Positions 16,567 to 29,542 of a stretch of DNA of 64,000 nucleotides are shown here, piece after piece. The stretch covers positions 1-64,000 of the forward strand of contig JAJFFN010000011.1 of NCBI GenBank assembly GCA_021776635.1, given 5' to 3'. Source of the stretch: Robiginitomaculum sp. (GTDB lineage: Bacteria > Pseudomonadota > Alphaproteobacteria > Caulobacterales > Maricaulaceae). The position numbers and the translations under genes were made by a program. Under the pieces are notes generated by a model. The model did not search any database and was not told the origin of the DNA. It was given only the letters and a program-made list of their open reading frames with translations. Within the stretch, counting starts at the first letter, position 1. The number at the start of each line of letters is the position of its first letter.

Positions 16567-17220
16567 AATACTTTGCCCCGTTTTGTCCCAATCTTTCATA
16601 AATGCTGCAAGACCTTTGTCGGTAAGGGCATGATTGGCCATGTCCCGGATTACATTTGGCGGCGCAGTCGCGACATCGGCACCAATGAGCGCGCAATTTT
16701 CCATATGTTCCATAGACCGGATGCTTGCAGCTAGAATTTTGGTATCAAAATTGTAATTGTCATAGAGTATGCGGATTTCAGCGATGAGGTCACAACCATC
16801 TTCACCAATGTCGTCTAGTCTGCCAATAAATGGTGAGATAAATGTTGCGCCTGCTTTTGCCGCTAATAGTGCCTGATTTGCCGAAAAACATAGCGTCACA
16901 TTGATTGGTATGCCTTGGGATGAAAGGGCGTTTGTGGCTTCGAGACCGGCCCATGTCAGAGGCAGTTTCACGCAAACATTATCGGCCCAATCGGCCACAC
17001 GTTTTCCTTCTTCGATCATGCCTTTGGTGTCAAGTGCCGTAACTTCGGCGCTAACGGGGCCAGATGTAAGTGCGCAAATTTCTTGTATAACTTCTTTGAT
17101 ATTTCGCCCAGAACGGGCAATTAAGGTAGGGTTGGTGGTCACTCCGTCAACAAAACCGCTCGGGATTAGGGCTTTGATGGCGTCTACTTCGGCGGTATCA
17201 ATAAAAAATTTCATGTTCAT
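16561..17220 (-). CDS. fsa: Transaldolase-like fructose-6-phosphate aldolase (Fsa/TalC family)
   Basis: Class I aldolase of 219 residues in the short transaldolase subfamily, which moves or cleaves three-carbon units in the pentose-phosphate region. [14 protein letters not shown] opens the barrel. [13 protein letters not shown] follows, the Schiff-base Lys is in [14 protein letters not shown] near residue 85, and [34 protein letters not shown] and [12 protein letters not shown] complete the family pattern. Many annotations call this transaldolase (tal). A second in-frame ATG at 17214 is equally possible. The gene converges with the rhodanese and diverges from priA. Confidence 0.93.
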   Translation of the reverse strand: MNMKFFIDTAEVDAIKALIPSGFVDGVTTNPTLIARSGRNIKEVIQEICALTSGPVSAEVTALDTKGMIEEGKRVADWADNVCVKLPLTWAGLEATNALSSQGIPINVTLCFSANQALLAAKAGATFISPFIGRLDDIGEDGCDLIAEIRILYDNYNFDTKILAASIRSMEHMENCALIGADVATAPPNVIRDMANHALTDKGLAAFMKDWDKTGQSIL

Positions 17221-17283
17221 CTTTCTAACAATTTTCTTCGGCGAATCAATTTAGAGCGTTAAAGCGTAACTAATGTGTAAATT

Positions 17284-19446
17284 ATGGTAAAAATTGCGAA
17301 AATTTTGTTTCCGGTCGCTGTACCTGAACCATTCGATTACCTTGTACCTGACAAGATGAAATTATCTATAGGTGATTTCGTTTATGCGCCATTAGGTACG
17401 CAAAGTAAATTGGGCGTGGTTTGGGGTTTTGTTGAGCGCGAAGATACGAAGAAGTTGAAGCAAGTATTGGAGCATAAACGCGCCCGCCCGCTCAATCCTG
17501 AAATATTGAAATTCGTTAATTTTACCGCCCAATATAATTGTACTTTACAAGGCTCGGTGTTGCGTATGGTTTTGCGCTCCCACAAAGCCTTAGAGCCTAG
17601 CCCTGATGTGACATTATATAACCCAACAGGGCAGCGACCAAGCGGTTTAAGTGCGGCACGCAAACGGGTTCTTAGCCTGGCGGACATATGGCCTGCGCGT
17701 GCGGGTGAGATTGCCAAGGCGGCGGGCGTGTCATCGTCTGTTCTGGGCACTATGACTAAGGCGGGATTGTTGGAGCGATTTACCGCCCCCTTAGACCCAC
17801 CGTTCGCGCCGCCTAACCCTGATCATGAAGGTCGAGATTTTGAACTGACCCCAAAACAAATTAACGCTGGCGCGAAACTGCAGGCTTTGGTGCAACAAAA
17901 ATCTTTTAATGTAGCCCTTTTAGACGGTGTAACGGGGTCTGGCAAAACGGAAGTGTATCTGGAGGCTGCGGCGCAGGCATTGCGGGCGGGGGGGCAGGTG
18001 TTGATATTGGTGCCAGAAATTGCCCTCACACAAGCAGGACTTAAAAGATTTTTTGAAAGATTCGGTGCTGAACCCGCGCAGTGGCATTCTGCTATGGGTG
18101 ATGCAGCACGCAGGCGGGTTTGGCGTGAAGTCCATAATGGACGTGCGCGGTTGGTTGTTGGTGCTCGCTCGGCACTTTATTTACCTTTTGCTGACCTGCA
18201 ACTTATTGTCGTCGACGAGGAGCATGATGGGTCTTACAAACAAGAAGAAGGTGTCATTTACAATGCACGGGATATGGCAGTGATGCGCAGTAAATTAGCC
18301 GGGGCAGCGGTGGTTTTGGCTTCGGCTACACCGTCTCTGGAGAGCCTAACCAATGCCCGCTCGGGACGCTACCATCATGTTATTTTGCCAGAGCGTCCGG
18401 GCGCGGCAACTATGCCGGATGTGGCACTGGTGGATTTAAAAGAGCACAAGCCCGATGCTGGTCGGTTCTTGTCTAAGCCTGTTATTGATGGCGTCACCGA
18501 GGCTTTGTCAAAGGGCGATCAGGCCATGTTGTATCTGAATCGTCGCGGATTTGCGCCTTTGATTATGTGTCGCGCTTGTGGGGAGCGGTTGAAATCACCT
18601 GATACCGATAGTTGGCTTGTGCAACACAAACGCACCGGGCGAGCGGTTTGTCATCACACTGGATATTCAATGCCTATGCCGACCGCGTGCCCAGAATGTA
18701 AAACCGAGGGTGCCCTTACACCTGTTGGGCCCGGGGTTGAGAGGGTTGCCGAGGAAGTTTCTGAATTATTCCCAAATGCACGTATTGAAATTTTATCGTC
18801 TGATACGGCTGGCAATCCGCAAGCTATACGCACACGCATGGCGGCTATGGCGAGCGGCGAAATAGACATTATGGTCGGGACGCAAATGGTGGTCAAAGGC
18901 CATAATTTCCCGCATCTTACATTCGTGGGTGTCGTTGATGGTGATTTGAGTTTGGGCGGCGGCGATTTACGAGCAGGAGAGCGCACATACCAAACCCTAG
19001 TGCAAGTCGCAGGCCGTGCTGGCCGTGCCGATAAACCGGGCAGGGCGCTCATCCAGACCCATATGCCGGACCATGAAGCGTTTGTGGCATTGGCGGCGGG
19101 TGACCGGGAGGGTTTTATTGCGGCGGAACTCAGTATGCGCGAAATCCTCGGGCTTCCGCCCTATGGCCGTCTGGCCGCAATAATAATATCGGCAACAGAT
19201 GCCGCCAAAGCTAATGAATTTGCCCGCAAAGTCCTTAACGCTGCGCCGCGCGCCGAGGGCATAGAAATTCTCGGCCCCTCCGAAGCACCAATAACAATCT
19301 TACGCGGACGCCACCGCAGACGTTTGCTCATAAAAGCCGAACCCAAAGTAAACCTCTCCGCCTATATGCGCAGTTGGAAATCCCGTATTCGTGCGCCTCA
19401 TAAAATCAAGTTCGCAGTCGATATTGACCCTCAGGGTTTTATGTAG
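17284..19446 (+). CDS. priA: Primosomal replication restart helicase PriA
   Basis: PriA reloads the replisome at stalled forks. The 720 residues comprise an N-terminal 3'-DNA-binding domain (AKILFPVAVPEPFDYLVPD), helicase lobe 1 with [11 protein letters not shown] near residue 219 and DEEH near 311, a zinc-binding insertion (nt 18568-18705), and lobe 2 with GTQMVVKGHNFPHL and QVAGRAGRADKPG. The zinc region keeps two cysteine pairs (CRACG and CPEC). The middle pairs are eroded: where E. coli-type PriA has CPxC there is SPDT, and where it has CHHC there is CHHT. The lost cysteines belong to one of the two zinc sites, so only one full site remains. Confidence 0.96.
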   Translation: MVKIAKILFPVAVPEPFDYLVPDKMKLSIGDFVYAPLGTQSKLGVVWGFVEREDTKKLKQVLEHKRARPLNPEILKFVNFTAQYNCTLQGSVLRMVLRSHKALEPSPDVTLYNPTGQRPSGLSAARKRVLSLADIWPARAGEIAKAAGVSSSVLGTMTKAGLLERFTAPLDPPFAPPNPDHEGRDFELTPKQINAGAKLQALVQQKSFNVALLDGVTGSGKTEVYLEAAAQALRAGGQVLILVPEIALTQAGLKRFFERFGAEPAQWHSAMGDAARRRVWREVHNGRARLVVGARSALYLPFADLQLIVVDEEHDGSYKQEEGVIYNARDMAVMRSKLAGAAVVLASATPSLESLTNARSGRYHHVILPERPGAATMPDVALVDLKEHKPDAGRFLSKPVIDGVTEALSKGDQAMLYLNRRGFAPLIMCRACGERLKSPDTDSWLVQHKRTGRAVCHHTGYSMPMPTACPECKTEGALTPVGPGVERVAEEVSELFPNARIEILSSDTAGNPQAIRTRMAAMASGEIDIMVGTQMVVKGHNFPHLTFVGVVDGDLSLGGGDLRAGERTYQTLVQVAGRAGRADKPGRALIQTHMPDHEAFVALAAGDREGFIAAELSMREILGLPPYGRLAAIIISATDAAKANEFARKVLNAAPRAEGIEILGPSEAPITILRGRHRRRLLIKAEPKVNLSAYMRSWKSRIRAPHKIKFAVDIDPQGFM

Positions 19447-19528
19447 GCAAGGGTTTTATGTGATTTTGTGAGACATTACCCCGCCGTGTTGTCCAAATTA
19501 CACCCCTCAACACCCCTAACATCCCGCT

Positions 19529-19617
19529 CATACCTGCGCATGCAGGTATCCATTGACGCAAGTGCGGTACACTTCGATAGCACGGCAATAGACCCCTGTA
19601 TGCACAGGGGTGAGCGG
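19529..19617. repeat. 89-bp REP/MITE-like element, copy 2
   Basis: Second copy of the element at 7562-7650, same orientation and length, with TACCTGCGCATGCAGGTA on the left and CCCCTGTATGCACAGGGG on the right, followed by TGAGCGG. Changes in the palindrome arms are compensated (gcgYatgc; gYatgcRc), which suggests selection for the hairpins. It fills most of the gap between priA and the copper oxidase gene. Confidence 0.7.
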
Positions 19618-19688
19618 ATTGTTGGGGGGTTGGTTTATGTGACGCAAAATTTATGTGCATTTCAAATAGGGTGTGATAGCCAATCGGT

Positions 19689-21800
19689 ATGATGAAATTT
19701 ATATATATATTCGCCGCACTTATATTTGCGCAACCTGCATTCGCCAAAACCGTCGTCTATGAATTCGACATCGAAAAACAGATGCTCAACAAAACCGGGA
19801 CACCGACGATGGGTATGACCGTGGGCGGTGGTACGCCCGGGCCTGTGATAGTCGCCACTGAAGGCGATTTATTGCGGGTTACGTTTCACAACACAATGGA
19901 TGTGCAAACGTCTATTCATTGGCACGGGATATTGCTACCAAATGAGCAAGACGGGGTGCCGATTTTGACGACTTCTCCGATTGCGGCGGGCGCATCGCAC
20001 ACTTTTGAATATCCGATTATCCAAAGCGGCACCTATTGGTATCACTCTCATACGGGTTTGCAGGAACAGCGCGGCGTCTACGGGGCTATGGTTTTGCATC
20101 CAAAACCTGCAATGGCTAAGCACGAAACGGAAAAGCCTGATGAGCATGTTGTGGTGTTCTCGGACTGGTCCGACGAAGACCCTAAGCATATTCTCGCCAA
20201 CTTGAAAAAGGATGGTGATTATTACGCGCTCAAGAAAGGCTCGGTGCAATCATGGGCGGGCGTCCTTGCCAATGGCCGTGCAGCCATTAAAAACAGGCTT
20301 GAGGGTGCGTGGTCGCGCATGGGGCCAATGGACATTTCCGATATCGGTTATGATGCATTTCTCGCTAACGGTAAATCGTCTGTGGATTTGGGCGTTGCTG
20401 AAGGTGGGCAAACGGTGAAATTGCGCATGGTCAATGCGGCGGCGTCTAGCTATTTCAATATAGAGTTTTCCGGCGGACCCATGACGATCATTGCTACGGA
20501 CGGTGTTGATATTGTACCTATCAAAGTCAAACGCCTGCGCTTGGCCGTCGCCGAAACTTATGATGTCCTAGTCACTCTGCCAATGGATATGGCCTACGAG
20601 TTACGGGCAACTTCTGAAGACGGGACTGGATTTGCATCTGCGTGGCTCGGCGAGGGGCACAAAATGCCTGCGCCCGACATCCCGCGTCCGAACCTGTATT
20701 TATCTGGCCATGATATGATGGATATGGCCAATATGAATAATGATATGGATCATGATATGGACAGTATGGACATGGACGAGCCTGAAATGGATCATACGGA
20801 AATGGATCATGAGGAAATGGGGCACGATATGAGTTCTATGAATATGACTAAGGCTAGCGCGGACGTCATTGCGCATATGACAGACTATAAAGCCGTTCGC
20901 TCTCCTGTCGATACCAGCCTGCCGCAAACCAATTTGCGCACCGTCAATCTGTCACTGACAGGCAATATGGAGCGCTATGTCTGGTCATTTAATAACAATA
21001 TTTTGTCAAAAGCCGATAGTATTAAGATTAAAAAAGGCGAGACTGTGCGGTTCGTCCTTAAGAATGAAACTATGATGCATCATCCGCTGCATCTGCATGG
21101 TCATTTCTTCCGCGTACTCAACGGCCAAGGCAAGTTCAGCCCGCTTAAGCACACGGTCAATGTGCCGCCCATGGAAACCGTGACCATAGAATTTGCCGCC
21201 AATGAGGAGAAAGATTGGTTTTTCCATTGTCATAATCTCTATCACATGATGGGCGGTATGGCACGGGTGGTTAGCTATGTGAACTCTACCAATTACACCG
21301 ATGAGCGGCGCCGCCAACTTTCCCATGATAAATGGTACGCTGCCAATTCACACACCATTACCCATAATCTCGCTTATGGCCTGACCAGCCTATCAAATTC
21401 TGATACGGCTATGGAAGCGGAATATGACTGGAATTACAAAGGTGCCTATGATGCGCAGCTTCACGCCAAGCGCTATCTCAGCCGGTTTATGTCCGTATAC
21501 GCAGGTGTGCGTGCTGAGCGTGAAGGTTTTGCCAGCAGCAAGACAAAAGGCGTCATAGGTGTGCAATATGTTTTGCCGTTGCTGATAGAGACGGATTTGC
21601 AATTGGCGACGGACGGACATGTGGAGTTGGAAATCGGTTCGGAACACCAACTCACCGACCGTTTGCAAATGGAGTGGGAAGCCTCAACCGACGAAGATTA
21701 CCGCATAGGCTTTGCCTATGAGCTAAACAAGAAATTTGCGCTCGCGGCTGGTTGGGACAGCGAAGCGGGTTGGGGTGTTGGGGCTAGATTAAACTTTTAA
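19689..21800 (+). CDS. copA: Multicopper oxidase (CopA-like) with an extra C-terminal beta-barrel-like domain
   Basis: Periplasmic copper-resistance oxidase of 703 residues with a Sec-type signal peptide ending near AFA-KTV. Copper ligands: IHWHG near residue 76, YHSHTG near 116, HPLHLHGH near 464 and the type-1 loop HCHNLYHMMGGM near 513. Residues 338-390 are a Met/Asp/His-rich segment, as in CopA-type oxidases. After the normal end of the oxidase (about 540) come 160 extra residues of alternating strands that end in a terminal Phe (VGARLNF). These look like the C-terminal part of a CopB-type outer-membrane protein (for example GVQYVLPLLIETDLQLATDG). A small membrane protein gene follows 12 bases later. 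Confidence 0.92.
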   Translation: MMKFIYIFAALIFAQPAFAKTVVYEFDIEKQMLNKTGTPTMGMTVGGGTPGPVIVATEGDLLRVTFHNTMDVQTSIHWHGILLPNEQDGVPILTTSPIAAGASHTFEYPIIQSGTYWYHSHTGLQEQRGVYGAMVLHPKPAMAKHETEKPDEHVVVFSDWSDEDPKHILANLKKDGDYYALKKGSVQSWAGVLANGRAAIKNRLEGAWSRMGPMDISDIGYDAFLANGKSSVDLGVAEGGQTVKLRMVNAAASSYFNIEFSGGPMTIIATDGVDIVPIKVKRLRLAVAETYDVLVTLPMDMAYELRATSEDGTGFASAWLGEGHKMPAPDIPRPNLYLSGHDMMDMANMNNDMDHDMDSMDMDEPEMDHTEMDHEEMGHDMSSMNMTKASADVIAHMTDYKAVRSPVDTSLPQTNLRTVNLSLTGNMERYVWSFNNNILSKADSIKIKKGETVRFVLKNETMMHHPLHLHGHFFRVLNGQGKFSPLKHTVNVPPMETVTIEFAANEEKDWFFHCHNLYHMMGGMARVVSYVNSTNYTDERRRQLSHDKWYAANSHTITHNLAYGLTSLSNSDTAMEAEYDWNYKGAYDAQLHAKRYLSRFMSVYAGVRAEREGFASSKTKGVIGVQYVLPLLIETDLQLATDGHVELEIGSEHQLTDRLQMEWEASTDEDYRIGFAYELNKKFALAAGWDSEAGWGVGARLNF

Positions 21801-21812
21801 CGGAGGTTCTAC

Positions 21813-22217
21813 ATGATATATGAGAAAAAACTATTGCTCGCCAAAATACTGGTGAGTGTGGGGCTCTGTGTATTTGTACTCGTGCCGATCGGCTTTGGAT
21901 TGGGAGCAAATCATATGCCATCGGTGCAATACGGTCATTTAATCGCATTACCAATTATGTTGTGGGCGATATGGGGTAGAAAGTTGCACGGTACAGGGCG
22001 GTCTGTGCGGCTAATGGCGTTTATCGGTATTGCTTTTACGCTCGGATTTTTCATTGCTGCGGCTTTAGGTGATAAATTGGAAGCAAACTTGCACGATCCA
22101 GGTCTTGAGCGGCTGATATTTGGTATGGATAACAATATGGTGATGAACGGTACGATATTGGTGCTGTTGGTACTCGGCGTTTTCCTCAGTATTCGTCAGG
22201 GTTCAGACGCAAAATAA
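21813..22217 (+). CDS. Small inner-membrane protein downstream of the copper oxidase
   Basis: A 134-residue protein with four hydrophobic segments: near residues 9-30, 42-52, 65-86 and 113-128. GGAGG sits seven bases before its ATG, and it starts 12 bases after copA, so the two are cotranscribed. The charged loops hold no recognisable metal motif beyond scattered Met and His. I do not recognise the family. Its position suggests a role connected with copper tolerance, which is inference only. Confidence 0.75.
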   Translation: MIYEKKLLLAKILVSVGLCVFVLVPIGFGLGANHMPSVQYGHLIALPIMLWAIWGRKLHGTGRSVRLMAFIGIAFTLGFFIAAALGDKLEANLHDPGLERLIFGMDNNMVMNGTILVLLVLGVFLSIRQGSDAK

Positions 22218-22433
22218 TCCCTTATTAAGCCCGCAAAAAATAAACTGAAAAACTAGCGTAAAACAGTGCTTGGAATCAAAAAAAAGCCGTGCTAAGAGCG
22301 GGCGAATTTCGCGTGAGGAGACTTGCGCGATTCGTAACTCTATGGGCATTATTGCCCAAAAACATGAATTTGAATTTGATTTTATCTGCCGCGTATTATA
22401 CCCTTAATAACGGCGAAAATATGGACTTTTTGC

Positions 22434-22991
22434 ATGTCAGAAGCGATTGCCATACCCAGCGAAGCGGCCAGCCGCTATGCATCTGCTCTTTTGCAGTTGG
22501 CCGAAGAGGCTAAAACGCTGAAAACAGTTGAAAAAGATTTAAAAACTTTGAAAGGTCTGTTTGCCAAAAGCACGGACCTCGCGGATATGGCGACGAGCCC
22601 CGTATTGGCGGACGGCGCTAAAGCCAAAGCTCTGCTTGCTATCGCGATTAAAGCCAAGCTTGGTAAATTAACCAAAAACTTTATCGGCACCGCAGCTGAC
22701 AATGGTCGTGCTGGTGAATTGACGTCTATGATTACGGCGTTTGAGCAAGAATTAGCAGAAAGACGCGGCACGGAAAGCGCCGTTGTAACGTCTGCGAAAA
22801 AACTCACTGGCGCACAGATTAAGTCGATCTCAACCAGTCTTAAGAAATCACTCGGACACGCAGTTAAATTAGAAATGCGCATTGATCCGGAACTCCTCGG
22901 TGGGTTCGCCGTGAAAATCGGATCTAAGTATTACGATGCCACCCTAAAAACCAAATTAGAGGGCTTAAAACTCGCCCTCAAAGAAGCATAG
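22434..22991 (+). CDS. atpH: ATP synthase F1 subunit delta
   Basis: Stator subunit of 185 residues that links the peripheral b-stalk to the F1 head. It is all-helical in the N-terminal part (ASRYASALLQLAEEAKTLKTVEKDL) and ends with the conserved DPELLGGFAVKIGSKYYDATLKTKL signature. It opens the atpHAGDC cluster; in alphaproteobacteria the Fo genes atpIBEF are at a separate locus, as they must be here. A gap of about 215 bases upstream should hold the promoter, but I could not define one confidently. Confidence 0.97.
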   Translation: MSEAIAIPSEAASRYASALLQLAEEAKTLKTVEKDLKTLKGLFAKSTDLADMATSPVLADGAKAKALLAIAIKAKLGKLTKNFIGTAADNGRAGELTSMITAFEQELAERRGTESAVVTSAKKLTGAQIKSISTSLKKSLGHAVKLEMRIDPELLGGFAVKIGSKYYDATLKTKLEGLKLALKEA

Positions 22992-24587
<1,596 letters not shown>

Positions 24588-24619
24588 TCTGAACTTAGAT
24601 AAAGCTTAGGAGCGCGGCT

Positions 24620-27092
<2,473 letters not shown>

Positions 27093-27107
27093 AGGAAGCG
27101 GCATAGT

Positions 27108-27302
27108 ATGAACGGCAAGCTTGATATTAAGGACTGCATCAATGATACATGTCCCAATTCTGGTAAGCCTGTAACGACTGATGGATTGATGATATTTAAA
27201 GGCAAGGTTGTTGGGTTTTGTAATCCGAGCTGCCGCGATACATTCGAAAACGCGGTCGCGATGTTTGAAGAAAGTATGAGCAAATACCCAGAGGAAGTAT
27301 AA
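27108..27302 (+). CDS. Small YHS/zinc-finger-like cysteine protein between atpD and atpC
   Basis: A 64-residue soluble protein with four cysteines in the pattern C10-x4-C15 and C38-x3-C42 (CINDTCPNSGKPV and GFCNPSCRD), spaced like a YHS or TRASH-type metal-binding domain. The sequence KGKVVGFCNPSCRDTF is similar to heavy-metal YHS proteins. AAGGAAG lies ten bases before the ATG. It starts 15 bases after atpD, and its stop overlaps the atpC start (TAATG), so translation is coupled. It is not a known ATP synthase subunit. A metal-binding or assembly role is inference. Confidence 0.75.
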   Translation: MNGKLDIKDCINDTCPNSGKPVTTDGLMIFKGKVVGFCNPSCRDTFENAVAMFEESMSKYPEEV

Positions 27303-27694
27303 TGGCAGAAAAATTACAATTTTCATTGGTATCGCCTGAGGCGGAACTCTTTTGCGGTGAAGTTGACCAAGTTGATGTTCCGGGCACCGAAGGTGATTTT
27401 GGCGTCTTCGCAGACCACGCACCGTTCATGGCGGCCATCCGCACCGGCGCGATTACAGTTTATAATGACGGCACGGAAACCCGCTACATGATCCAAGGTG
27501 GCTTCGCCGACGTCATGCCAGAAGGCCTGACCATTCTGGCTGAAAGCTGTATTCCCATGAGCGATGTAAAAGCCGACATGCTCGGAGAGGAAATCACCAA
27601 AGCCGAAGCAGCTCTAGAGACGGCAGAAGGCGACGCAAGCTTGCCCGCCGCTCAACATTTGGACGGTTTGAGAGGGTTGTCTGAAAGTTTGTAA
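27302..27694 (+). CDS. atpC: ATP synthase F1 subunit epsilon
   Basis: Shaft-base and regulatory subunit of 130 residues. The N-terminal beta-sandwich is complete (LQFSLVSPEAELFCGEVDQVDVPGTEGDFGVFADHAPFMA...), and IQGGFADVMPEGLTILAE follows. The C-terminal helical part is shorter than in E. coli, as is common in alphaproteobacteria. Its ATG overlaps the stop of the small Cys protein by one base. It is the last gene of the atp cluster; a hairpin lies downstream between it and the convergent MFS gene. Confidence 0.96.
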   Translation: MAEKLQFSLVSPEAELFCGEVDQVDVPGTEGDFGVFADHAPFMAAIRTGAITVYNDGTETRYMIQGGFADVMPEGLTILAESCIPMSDVKADMLGEEITKAEAALETAEGDASLPAAQHLDGLRGLSESL

Positions 27695-27751
27695 CTACGA
27701 CTGCTACAACTACCTTTATTAAATTTACCTCAAAAAAAATATTCTCTTCTC

Positions 27752-27780
27752 ATCCTCCCCCACAAAAGTGGGGTCAGGAT
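27752..27780. terminator. Hairpin between atpC and the convergent MFS gene
   Basis: ATCCT...AGGAT outer arms and CCCCAC/GTGGGG inner arms form a stem around an AAAA loop. On the minus strand a T8 run follows after about 14 bases (27731-27738). It could end the MFS transcript and slow the atp transcript. Confidence 0.45.
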
Positions 27781-27792
27781 GATATCTAAAAT

Positions 27793-29028
27793 TTACTCCG
27801 CCTTCGTCCCCACCACCGGCACATGCCGCACAGCCCAGAAAAATACCAGTAGGCCTAATAATGTTAGTAATCCTGCCAGCATAAAGGGTGCGCCGGGGAA
27901 GTATGGGATGCTGTCTGCGCCGCCGTAATGATGAAACAGTCTGGTCATAGCCAACGGACTGATGAGCATGGCGATGCCGGAGAGGGCGCCTGTCGCACCT
28001 TGTAATTCACCTTGGGCATTTTTAGCAACGCGGATAGACATTAAATTTGTGATGGCTGGGTTGGCTAGACCGCCCAAAGCAGCGGGGATCATATACATAT
28101 AAGCCATCAGACCATTACTCGCCATGCTGATGCCGATAAAGGCGGTGGCGTTCATAACAATACCAATGACGGCGCAATTGATCATGCCAAGTTTTGGGAT
28201 TGCGAGGCGGATAAGTCCTCCTTGAACGATAGCAGACCCGACGCCAAATGCGCCAAGGGCAAAGCCAATTTGGCCAGTGCTCCAGTCCAGCTTTTCAGCA
28301 GTGAAAAATGAAAATGTACTTGGATATACAAAATGTGCGCACGAAAACAAGAAGATAACAACCAAGAACCAGCCAAGCTTTGGAAGCTTAGAAATGTTCT
28401 TAAGCACGCCAAATGGATTGGCACGACGCCATTCAAATTTACGGCGGTGTTCTTTATCCAGGCTTTCTGGCAAAAAGAAGAACCCATACACGCCGTTTGC
28501 TAAGGCGATTATTGCGGCTAAGTAAAACGGTACGCGTGGGCCAAGTTCTCCAAGTAGGCCGCCAATACTAGGGCCGAGAACAAAACCTACGCCAAATGCG
28601 GCGCCAATCATCCCAAATTTTTGTGCCCTTTCAGAAGGCGGCGCTATGTCGGCGATATAAGCATTGGCCGTGGCATAGGTTGCGCCAGTTGCTCCTGATA
28701 TAACCCGGCCAACATATAATAAAGCAATTGTTGGTGCGACGGCCATAAACAAATAATCAAACCCAAGGCAGAATAACGAAATTAACAAGACGCGCCGCCG
28801 CCCATATGCATCGGACAAAGCTCCAATGATGGGCATAAAAATAAACTGCATAACCGCATAACAAAATGTCAACCAACCACCGTGAAGAGCGGCCTTGTTT
28901 AATGGTAAGCCTGTCAGGTCTTTTAGAAGTTCGGGTAAAACGGGCATGATAATACCCAGCCCAATCGCATCGATGAGGACGGCAATTAATATGAAATTGA
29001 TTGAGTTTGCTGTAACTTTGCTCGTCAT
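27793..29028 (-). CDS. MFS transporter, TetA-like (TCR/DHA1) family
   Basis: Inner-membrane proton-driven efflux carrier of 411 residues with about twelve helices. The MFS motif-A loop PIIGALSDAYGRRRVLLISL is near residue 65, and GAAFGVGFVLGPSIGGLLGELGPR near 150 corresponds to the motif-C region of the tetracycline group. Relatives export tetracycline or other compounds, but chromosomal members of this type are often uncharacterised. It starts 21 bases after rppH in the same direction and may be the last gene of the long minus-strand run. Confidence 0.9.
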   Translation of the reverse strand: MTSKVTANSINFILIAVLIDAIGLGIIMPVLPELLKDLTGLPLNKAALHGGWLTFCYAVMQFIFMPIIGALSDAYGRRRVLLISLFCLGFDYLFMAVAPTIALLYVGRVISGATGATYATANAYIADIAPPSERAQKFGMIGAAFGVGFVLGPSIGGLLGELGPRVPFYLAAIIALANGVYGFFFLPESLDKEHRRKFEWRRANPFGVLKNISKLPKLGWFLVVIFLFSCAHFVYPSTFSFFTAEKLDWSTGQIGFALGAFGVGSAIVQGGLIRLAIPKLGMINCAVIGIVMNATAFIGISMASNGLMAYMYMIPAALGGLANPAITNLMSIRVAKNAQGELQGATGALSGIAMLISPLAMTRLFHHYGGADSIPYFPGAPFMLAGLLTLLGLLVFFWAVRHVPVVGTKAE

Positions 29029-29049
29029 TTAATCCCCAGTATTTTATAG

Positions 29050-29532
29050 CTAGACGAGCTTGGAAAACTCTTTCTCGACCCTTTCATAGACGGGACGTTT
29101 GAACGGTACAACCAACTTTGTTGCCGTAGATAATGGTGCCCAACGCCAATCCGTAAACTCGATCTGATGATGGGCGGATAAATTGATGTGTTTATCTTTT
29201 CCCATAAACCGAAATGCAAACCATTTTTGTCGTTGTCCGCTCCAGCCTCTGGCACGCTTTGAATATTTAAACCCGTCTGGGAAATCATAAAACAGCCAGT
29301 CATTTATCTTGCCGAGTGGTTCTATCAAGTCTTTGGTAATGCCTGTTTCTTCAGCCAGTTCGCGAATAGCCGCGTGCTTGGCTTTTTCACCTTTATCTAT
29401 ACCCCCTTGCGGCATTTGCCATACATATGGGCCTGAAGCTTTTTTACGGCGACCAAGTAAGACTTCGCCTTTGGCATTGTATACGGCAATTCCTGCGGCG
29501 GGTCTGTATTTATCAATATCACGACGTTTCAT
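29050..29532 (-). CDS. rppH: RNA pyrophosphohydrolase
   Basis: Nudix hydrolase that removes pyrophosphate from the 5' end of mRNA and so starts decay. The Nudix box GGIDKGEKAKHAAIRELAEETGI (two positions over the usual start) covers about residues 43-65, with the catalytic REL-EE-TG intact. YRPAAGIAVYNAKGEVLLGRR and YVWQMPQGGID are typical RppH features. The length of 160 residues is normal. It follows the YibQ-type gene at ten bases and completes the CtpA-YibQ-RppH order seen in alphaproteobacteria. Confidence 0.95.
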   Translation of the reverse strand: MKRRDIDKYRPAAGIAVYNAKGEVLLGRRKKASGPYVWQMPQGGIDKGEKAKHAAIRELAEETGITKDLIEPLGKINDWLFYDFPDGFKYSKRARGWSGQRQKWFAFRFMGKDKHINLSAHHQIEFTDWRWAPLSTATKLVVPFKRPVYERVEKEFSKLV

Positions 29533-29542
29533 AAGGATAGTT

